In this document: positions 56,417-64,000 of the stretch, one piece after another
Position numbering within the stretch: position 1 is the stretch's first letter
How the letters are laid out: every line of letters begins with the position of its first letter
Assembly: GCA_036429605.1 (NCBI GenBank)
Contig: CM071589.1
Location: 1,674,001-1,738,000, forward strand
Direction of reading: 5' to 3'
Length of the DNA: 64,000 nucleotides
From: Cladobotryum mycophilum
Lineage: Eukaryota > Ascomycota > Sordariomycetes > Hypocreales > Hypocreaceae
Made by a program: the position numbers and the translations under genes
The notes under the pieces: model-generated
The model's input: only the letters and a program-made list of their open reading frames with translations
The model's database searches: none
What the model was told of the DNA's origin: nothing

Positions 56417-59400
56417 ATGGGTGTCGATTCTAGAAAGGCTCCTCCGCTGCCTGCCCCGACCGAGACCGACACAGCGACCCCCACGGAGTTGACCGCTGAA
56501 ATCTCCCGACCCGGCGACGAAAAATCCACCTATTCGTTGCCGGACGATGGCACTCCCGTCACCATCCGCACCCGCAGTCACCGTGCCAATCGATCCCAGA
56601 CGTCGCTGTTGATTGAGTATTTCGAAGGCGGCAAATCGACTGCCTCGGGCACCAGCCGCAAACCCAGCGTAAGGGTGCGCCTTACCCCTTCCAAGAAGGG
56701 AAGAGGCGATCACATTCAGGTGACGGAAACAAAAACCAGTCGCAAGTCTTCTGTAACGCGGCGGATACCACTGGAGGATGTCGAGTATCCCGAGGCGGAG
56801 GACGGACATAGTATTACGTCGTACGCGTCGGCTACTGAGGAATCCAATGTCTCAAGAAACCCCATCGACATTGAGATTGACCGGAGTCATCGACGCCGCC
56901 GCCCAGCCAGTCCGCTGATCCCCACCGGAGAAAGAGAAAGCTATATACCCGGCTCGGAAATCTCAGCCATCCCGACAGACAGTTTCTTGGATGGTGCTAA
57001 TCCTGGGGTTGATTTGAGGCGCAGTGGTAGCCCTTACCGGGCGGAGAGTGTTGCGGCGTCTATTCTGGCAGGCTCCGCCGTTGATGATTTGGACGATTAT
57101 CGAAGTAGTAAAGTTCGAAGCAGTGGCAAACAACGATCCAAGTCTGAGGCACCCAAGGATAAGTCCGAGTCACGGAAAAGACGATCAAAAAGTAGAGCGA
57201 GCAGCATCAGCGAGCCGCCACCGGAGGAATCGTATAACTCGCGGCGTCGATCTAGTCGGAGTCATCATCAGGAGTCGCATGTATCGGCGGTTGAGTCTAG
57301 TATGGTTTCGACCAATCTGGCCCCCAGCCATCGATCTATGGACACCCGTTCCATGCGTTCCGGTGTTTCGAAATCGTCAATCAACAACCCTAAACTTCTG
57401 GAGACCGTTGAGGACGCCATTCGCAGGTTGATCCTGCCAGAATTGAGCGCGCTTAAGCGTGAGCAAAGTAAGCGTGAAAGCCGGCGTGAATCGCTCACCT
57501 CGACGGGTACATCTGCCTCACGGGACGTCTCTACAGACCGCAGGCGGTCTTCTGGCCCTCGACTCGAGTCAACGAAAGAAACCGAGAAGCCAAAGGAAAG
57601 ACGGAATCGCGAGGCCCGCCACGATTATGACGACTTGTCTCTGCATAGTGCTAGTCACGACTCAATGATTGATGGCGAGTATCTGACAAATGATATCGAC
57701 ACCCCTAAGAGAACCAACACCGTAACCAAAGCCACAAACCTTGCTCCGGTGGTTGCGCCGGCGCCCAAAGAACCCCCTGCTCCGGTAGACGAGCAATCTG
57801 AGACGGGGGAGCGGAAACAACGTGAACGCCGTCGAAGGAGAACAGAGTCTGCCAGAAGCCGAAGCCTTGGCCCGGGACGATATGGCGATGAATATGAGGA
57901 CGAAGAAGCAGCCCCAGCGCCTCCTATGCCGTTGATGAGTGAAATCAATCCATCGGAGCTTACTCGAACATCAATTCTTTCGGTTGATTCTGAGAGGCCG
58001 CACTCTGCTAGCGAGGAGCTGGGTCCTGGGCATGATTTGGAAGGGGGAGCCACTCTAGATGGGGCGGCGACACCGACACCATCAAGAACGCCGATTGATC
58101 TTCAGCACACATTGGGCACTAGTCATGCCAATGTATCTCATGGCGACTTGACCGCTCTGCCACGCGGCAAGAAGGAATACACAGATGCGCAGGAGTTTGA
58201 GACGGACGAATTCGGGCGGAAAATCCCAACTGATCAATATGGGCACTACGAAGAAACCACCAGAGAGATTTCTGACCCTGGCGATTATCCTGATGAATAC
58301 GAGGATTCCTATTATAGCCAACAGGATGTGCCTCCCCTCTCAAGTATGTACCTTATCAGGCGGGTACACGAGGCTTGAGTCCAATCCCCAGTGTTTCTGG
58401 CTTCACCGAAGCTGAGAGCGAAGCGCCCCTCCCCGGAAACGCTCGTAGCATGAACTCTGCTAGCGATGCCTATTCGCCTGACAAGTCCCCGCGTCTTCAT
58501 CACAGCCACTCCATGCAGTCTCTTGACTCTGCTAGCAACTTGCATAGTCGAGATTACGACGCACCATCGCCCCAGGGCAAGAGAGATACAATGTACTCCG
58601 AAGACAGCCAACCCGCTCAAACGGCAGCTGGCAAACCTGTTCGGGGACTCGGCGCCAATGTCAACATCATTAACCCGCCCATCAGCGCCGAATCAGCCGT
58701 TGCCTCGTTGATCGATGGGTCAATGCTTGATCAATCAGTTCTGACCGCAGGATCGGGCTATGATTACGGCATGCGTGGCTCAAACATCTCATACGATGAT
58801 CAATCAAAGGTCTACAGCAACCGTGGCATAAGCCCCGAGAAAGCGAGTGCAAGCAACTACCAGGAGTATGACGAAGATAGGCACGCAACCCCTGATACTA
58901 GGTCTATTGCTCAATCGCACCAATCCCATGACTATTCCGAGTATGAACTCGACGAGCATGGGCGAAAGGTGCCTCGTACCAAGTACCGACAGTCCCCTAC
59001 CTCGTCTGAGGCCGCTATTACCGCTGGCGCTGTAGGAGCGGCTGCGGCTGCTCTGAAGGCTGCCAAGGGGAGGAAACAAACTACGGCTGAAGAGGACGCA
59101 GAAGAGGAGTTCCAACCGGCTGGTGTTTTCCGTAACAAGTCATTCAAGGAACGTGCTATGGAGGGTTGGGAACCACGTAACACCCCTTCTCATAGCATGG
59201 ACAGACTGGACTACGAACCGCCAAAGATGAATGCAAGCGGGTTCCCGGATTCTGATCACCCAATGCCAGAGCTTGGTTATCTTGACGACGATATTCAGAC
59301 AAATCCATCTTTTGTTCAGGAGCATCTGGATGAAGAGCCCCTTCCGGGTCAGTGGTCTGGCAAGGCAACACCAACTGAGTATGGCCAAGTACTCCCCAAG

Positions 59401-61663
59401 GAGGAGGACGAAGCCAAGGATAGTGGCCTTGAGATGACTGGTTCCACTGGTCAGGCTGGTAGCGGAATGGGGGGACATAGCCGAGAGCCAAGCCAGGATC
59501 ACGATGAATGGCAGCGTACCTCAGATGACCGCAAGCGCGACACGCTTGTCACCAACCCTTATGAGGATGCTAGTCCCATCGTTAACCCTGCTCTGAATGA
59601 GAATCTTCTCGCAACCCGCGGCTATAATGCCCCGTTCAACACTGGCAGCCCCGGCTTCCAGAAGTACGATGAGGGATACATGTCCAACGGACCTAATCGC
59701 ACTCCAGATCTTGACCCTCAGGGCAAGGCTGTCCATTTGCCTGGATCAACCGGTCTTTTGGGTGATGATCCATTCTACGTCCCCAAGGGTCCTGTTCGCC
59801 ATTTAAGCGGCATGTCGCAGGGTATGGCATCTCCATTCTTCGACGCTTCCACTGGTGCAGGCATCGAGCGAATTGAAAATAAGGACATCATTGCCCTGAT
59901 GCAACATCTCATGGTTCGTGATGCGCAAAGAAGCGCCCGTGATACTGAGATTGTTGCCCTGCTTATGAACGCAGCGCTCGAGATGCGCAACTCGTTCCGT
60001 GAAATGAAGGAGCTTGTACAGGATACTGGAGATGATGTCATCTTCGCTAGTGTTGAGAATACCGAGAAGCTTCAAAAGGCCATCAACGGTCCGCGACCTT
60101 ACCCCGGTGCCGTTACTCGTTCTCTCCACAGCGGCTCTATTGCTGGCACCATCGAAGATATCAATGCCAAGAAGAAGAATCTGTGGAAGCGAGCCCTTCA
60201 AGGCCTTAGTGCCAGGGGAACCAGCGACCTTAGCCGTATTGAGGATATGCTCATGCAGCTGCTTGGAGAAGTTGATGTCTTGAAGACCCAAACAGCTCCC
60301 CTCCGGGGTCTAGCGCCGGACAAGGACAGTCTTATGAGAACCTGCAGCCCGACATGCAGTATGAGCAGGACAAGGGCTATGAGCCCGAGGGCAACTCTAC
60401 CATTAGCCATGCTAGCCATGCTAGCCAATCTGGGCATTTATCGTTGCCACAAGGTCAAGGTAGACAAGCGACCGAGCGCAGATATTCTGATCACCGCATT
60501 AGCACTGTCCCCGAGAATGAGGAGGAATACGAATATGATCATCCAACACCAACCGCCGAGCGAACCAACCCTGATATGCTCATCCCCAGTCTTCCTGACA
60601 ATATCCCACGCGGCGGCTCAGCTCCTCCCGAGATTGCAGCCCAACATGGCGGGCCAAGCGTTGAGCAGCCACATAGCGCAGACAACACGCCCAAGAGCGA
60701 CAAGGGCAAGAAGTCGAAATCAGGAGGTTCGGGTAGTTCATGGTTCCCCAAGATCTCTCGGTGGTCTGGGACGACAGCTTCCAGCGTAAGCAAAGCGCTA
60801 CGAGGCGGAAAGAAGGAAGCCAAGTATGACGACCAAGCACCTTCTAGATCGAATTCGAGCTTGGCGTCTCACGATGACTATCATCACGACACTTATGGCG
60901 ATGACAAGTTGCACTCTGGATACTCGGATCAGCAGCTGGCGGCCCCACACCAAATCGGCGACTCGTCGATCCCTCCCATCCCAACCTACATGACCCCCGA
61001 GGATCCCAAGTACAAGGCTCATCGCAACTCTTTGAACCTGCAGCACCCTCAGCCTAGGACCGGTCCCACTGATAGATATAGGACGGCGCTGGAACACTCG
61101 GCACAAGAGTTCGATGCCCCGGCGACACCACGATCGGCTGACTGGGCCGGATCAGTCTCTAGCCTCAATCGACTTCAATCAAACACTGGCGGATACAATA
61201 ACGCGCCCTCTAGTGTTGGACAGAGTGGCGAATACTGGCCAACATCACCCCAGCAGCAATCCGGTCCACCTCGACCCCTAAGGAGCTTGTAGATAGCCCT
61301 TCTTCACAGTCACCTCCGAGGTCTAATCGGGTATCCAACTTGCAAAAGAGCCCTCTGCAGGGGAACAGCTACGAGAGCGGCTACGGCAGCGGCACTGGAA
61401 CACATGCCAGCCAGTACACAGCAACCAGCCCCAGGGTGGCCAACAAGAACTTGAACACTGCGCTGGGCGTACCTGCTCGCCGACCTAGTGGACCCCGAGC
61501 AATGACACCAAAGAGTCCTGAGGAGGACGCTGCTAGAGAGGAGAGGCGACGTAAGAGAGGTATGTGATGAGAATGATTCCATGATTTTTTTTCAAGCGCG
61601 AACTAACCAAACAACACAGATACCTTTGGCACTGTTGCTAGCCAAGATACAGACACTTTTTAA
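56417..61663 (+). CDS. Large low-complexity fungal protein, three apparent frameshifts
   Basis: I do not recognise a named function. Exon 56417-61559 joins exon 61620-61663 by an intron with GTATGT and CAG. Conserved-looking parts: the N-terminus with RSQTSLLIEYFEGGKSTASG and RKSSVTRRIPLEDVEYPEAE, a helix at about 330-350 (LLETVEDAIRRLILPELSAL), two copies of a DE(F/H)GRK(I/V)P motif near residues 595 and 845, and a helical region near 1155-1285 with IIALMQHLMVRDAQRSARDTE. The rest is Ser/Arg/Asp-rich. The frame breaks three times at C4 runs: 58334-58337, 60298-60301 and 61275-61278. One added base at each gives 5190 bases (1729 residues) and continuous text such as LKYVPYQAGTRGLSPIPSVSG. Large proteins of this kind occur at septal pores, but that is a guess. 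Confidence 0.8.
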
Positions 61664-62952
61664 GTGATATCTTGTTGCTGTTGAGGCCTTATGAACGTTC
61701 CAGATCCTAGACCTATTGTAATCAAAAGGCCAATAAAAAACCAAAATCATAAAAAAAAACTTTCACAGCTTATACCTGCCATTACTTTCCAGTGGCCCAA
61801 CATATCATGATATACCAGGAAGGAGGGGAGTTAGACACACCATGGAGTTGCATCCAGGAGGTGGATAGACAGCGATGTGGGAATTGAGGATTAGTTGATT
61901 GCTGAGGAAGAAGGGAGAGAGAGCTAGCTCGAGGATATACCATAATGAGGTTAAAAATACCAGCGGGGAAAAGGGAGGAGGGCAATGGACTGGGAAGAGG
62001 ACGGATCTGGCAGCTTGATAATGCGTCGTCGATCTTGGGCCGATATTCCCACCATTTCTGTTTTAGTTGATTTGTATTTTCTGCTCTCACTCTTGACGAC
62101 GACATGACATGACTATCTGATTCTAGAGCGGAGCGTCAATTCGTGCTAGCATTTGTATTGGATGCATAGCTGGCTTTGAAGTAGTTGTTGCCAAGGCATA
62201 TATTGCTGCTGACATGGTAGAGGGATGGATTTGATAGTAGCTGTCCAAGGACGCGCTCCATAATATGATGCAAGTGATTCTCCAACTCTCTTTGTTTTCA
62301 TTACCATGTGATGTTGTTTATTTATTTGGCGAAGATGTCCTGATGCTTACGTCCCCATTTCCACGTCCATCTCCAGCCGCTACGCTCTCTCATAATAATC
62401 GATCTTTCGCATCTTCACATGACAAAGACCCCTACAACTACTACTAGATTGATAGGCTCGTAATTCCCCACCCACCCCCACTTTGTTAGATCACTGCCGT
62501 TGGAGATCCGACACCGGCACTTGCAACTTGTTTCTTCGGGCTTTTTTTTTCGACAACTCTCTTGAAGCTTAGCTTTGCCATTGGCGCTTCAAGAAACATT
62601 TGGTGACACTACCTCGACAAGCTCATCACACAAAGGTCCATTCAAACTTGATACGTTGCCTCCTTTTCTTGGACAAATTCTTTCTTATTATCTAATAGCT
62701 TGTTGTCAAAAGAGCCTGAGAGCGGTGGTGTCGCATCTTATCAGCGGGGTTGGATATATATATATCCTCGTCGTCCTATAACTTGGGAGTTCCTTTTTTT
62801 TTTGTCGCAAACGAGGATTTTTGACCATAATCCGAGACGGTGAAGCTCCGACATTTTGAATTACTCGATCCCAATTGTTTGGTTGCGGAAAAAAGAAGGG
62901 AAATTGTTCAGATACTATAGAGAGACTGTTGTTACTACCGCTCCTGTAAGCT
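61664..62952. other. Spacer before the mitochondrial carrier gene
   Basis: Left: 3' flank of the large gene. Right: promoter and leader of the carrier. A TATATATATATCC stretch lies at 62754-62766. No coding gene is supported. Confidence 0.55.
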
Positions 62953-64000
62953 ATGGCGGTAGCTGTAACACCGACGACGACGGGAGCGCCGGCGATGGTG
63001 CAGGCTGATGCCAGCTCGAAGCCTGCCTCGACGGCAACGATGGATTATAAGGGCTTTGTCGCTGGTGTATTCAGCGGCATTGCGAAGCTCACCGGTACGT
63101 TTTCCTTTTTTCTTTCTTTTCTTTCTTTTCTTTCTTCCTTCCCCTTATCTCATCATCCCAAGTTACTAACACAAGACTCCAAACTCTAGTCGGCCACCCC
63201 TTCGACACCGTCAAAGTCCGACTCCAGACCACGGACCTGTCCCGCTTCAGCGGGCCTCTACAATGCGTCATGCAGACGCTGCGGCACGAGGGCGTCGTGG
63301 GCCTGTACAAGGGCGCGACGCCGCCGCTCGTGGGGTGGATGTTTATGGACTCTGTGATGCTGGGGTCGCTGAACGTGTACCGGAGAGTGCTGGCGCAGCA
63401 TGTCTTTGATGCGGGGGATTGGACGCCAGGGGCCGGGCCGGGGACGAGGTTCGGGTTGAAGGCAGTTGGGGGAGCGGGGGATGGACCGACGACGACATAC
63501 TTGTCGCCGGTGGGACATGGTGTTGCTGGCATGCTGGCGGGTTGCACCGTGAGCTTCATAGCCGCGCCGGTGGAGCACGTCAAGGCCCGGCTGCAAATCC
63601 AATACGCCGCCAGGAAATCGGAGCGGCTATACTCTGGCCCCGTCGACTGCGTGAAGAAGATCTACGCCCACCACGGCGCCCGGGGCGTGTACCACGGCCT
63701 CTCCGCGACCCTGCTCTTCAGGAGTTTCTTCTTCTTCTGGTGGGGCAGCTACGACGTCATCTCGCGGGCCATGCGCCGGTATACCAGCCTCAGCACGCCG
63801 GCCGTCAACTTCTGGGCCGGGGGTTTGAGCGCGCAGGTGTTCTGGCTGACAAGCTACCCAAGCGACCTGGTCAAGCAGCGCATCATGACGGACCCCCTGG
63901 GCGGCGGCCTGGGCGATGGGGAGCGGAGGTTCCGCCGGTGGAAGGATGCGGCGGCGGCGGTGTATAGGGAGTCTGGTGCGAGGGGGTATTGGAGGGGTTC
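62953..64000 (+). CDS. Mitochondrial carrier (SLC25 family), 3' end missing
   Basis: Mitochondrial carriers exchange metabolites across the inner membrane. The gene starts at the ATG at 62953; exon 62953-63094 is followed by an intron with GTACGT donor and TAG acceptor, then exon 63190 to the window end. Three signature motifs are visible: PFDTVKVR (first repeat), PVEHVKAR (second) and PSDLVKQR (third), each followed by helices ending in a YxG-type stretch (GVVGLYKG, GARGVYHG). The final repeat is cut off by the window edge at about residue 317. An odd feature is the second repeat's PVE in place of the usual PxD. The closest known carriers may be Ymc1/Crc1-type, but the substrate cannot be named. 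Confidence 0.85.

Noticed and set aside
58340..58395. Intron with GTATGT donor at 58344 as the cause of the frame change
   Set aside because: Splicing to the CCCCAG near 58391 does not enter the next coding frame, and the text removed (YVPYQAGTRG) looks coding.

Overview
The window is nuclear DNA of a filamentous ascomycete (Pezizomycotina). Genes carry short GT-AG introns of about 50 to 190 bases, intergenic spaces are long and full of microsatellites, and the protein set is typical of mould housekeeping genes. The proteins fit a Sordariomycete, perhaps Hypocreales, but I cannot fix a genus. I recognise 18 protein genes (one cut off by the right edge). I see no transposon, tRNA, rRNA, CRISPR-like array or secondary-metabolite cluster.

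Layout: VAC7-like vacuolar membrane protein (327-2993, -); a 6-kb gene-poor stretch; a coiled-coil protein (8992-10913, -); the divergent ribosomal pair RPL30 (-) and RPL10 (+) at 13366-15227; two conserved proteins of unknown function (17543-19213 and 21880-24717, +); a VPS62-family protein (25978-27561, -); the TFIIIC subunit TFC7 (-) and histidine gene HIS7 (+) sharing one promoter at 30441-34220; ornithine decarboxylase antizyme (34588-35548, -); an ArfGAP-UBA protein (37025-39176, -); an Osh3-type oxysterol-binding protein (41573-44645, +); a GPI-anchored GH72 glucanosyltransferase (47232-48702, +); a peroxisomal dienoyl-CoA isomerase (49392-50299, +) convergent with the TFIIH subunit TFB5 (50449-50833, -); a small PPxY membrane protein (52032-52445, +); a 1729-residue protein rich in low-complexity sequence (56417-61663, +); and a mitochondrial carrier (62953 to the end, +).

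Two things stand out. First, the antizyme gene shows the classic programmed +1 frameshift (TCC followed by TGA), so polyamine feedback through ribosomal frameshifting is readable here. Second, five genes (VAC7, the coiled-coil gene, HIS7, antizyme and the 1729-residue gene) together need eight extra single bases to read through. Seven of the eight sites map to a specific C or G run of four to six and the eighth (HIS7) lies at or beside one. Adding one base at each site gives whole-codon totals for all five genes and, for HIS7, about the length I remember for the yeast enzyme. I read these as missing bases in homopolymer runs of this assembly rather than as broken genes, but raw reads must decide.

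The genes do not form one pathway. The regulatory signs I can see are a perfect Gcn4/CpcA-type site in the HIS7 promoter, a telomere-repeat-like CCCTAAA box between the two ribosomal protein genes, a long pyrimidine leader with Ssd1/GUL-1-type motifs before the cell-wall gene, and recurring short motifs (GTACTCCGTA and ACTAGGTA types) in the intergenic regions.
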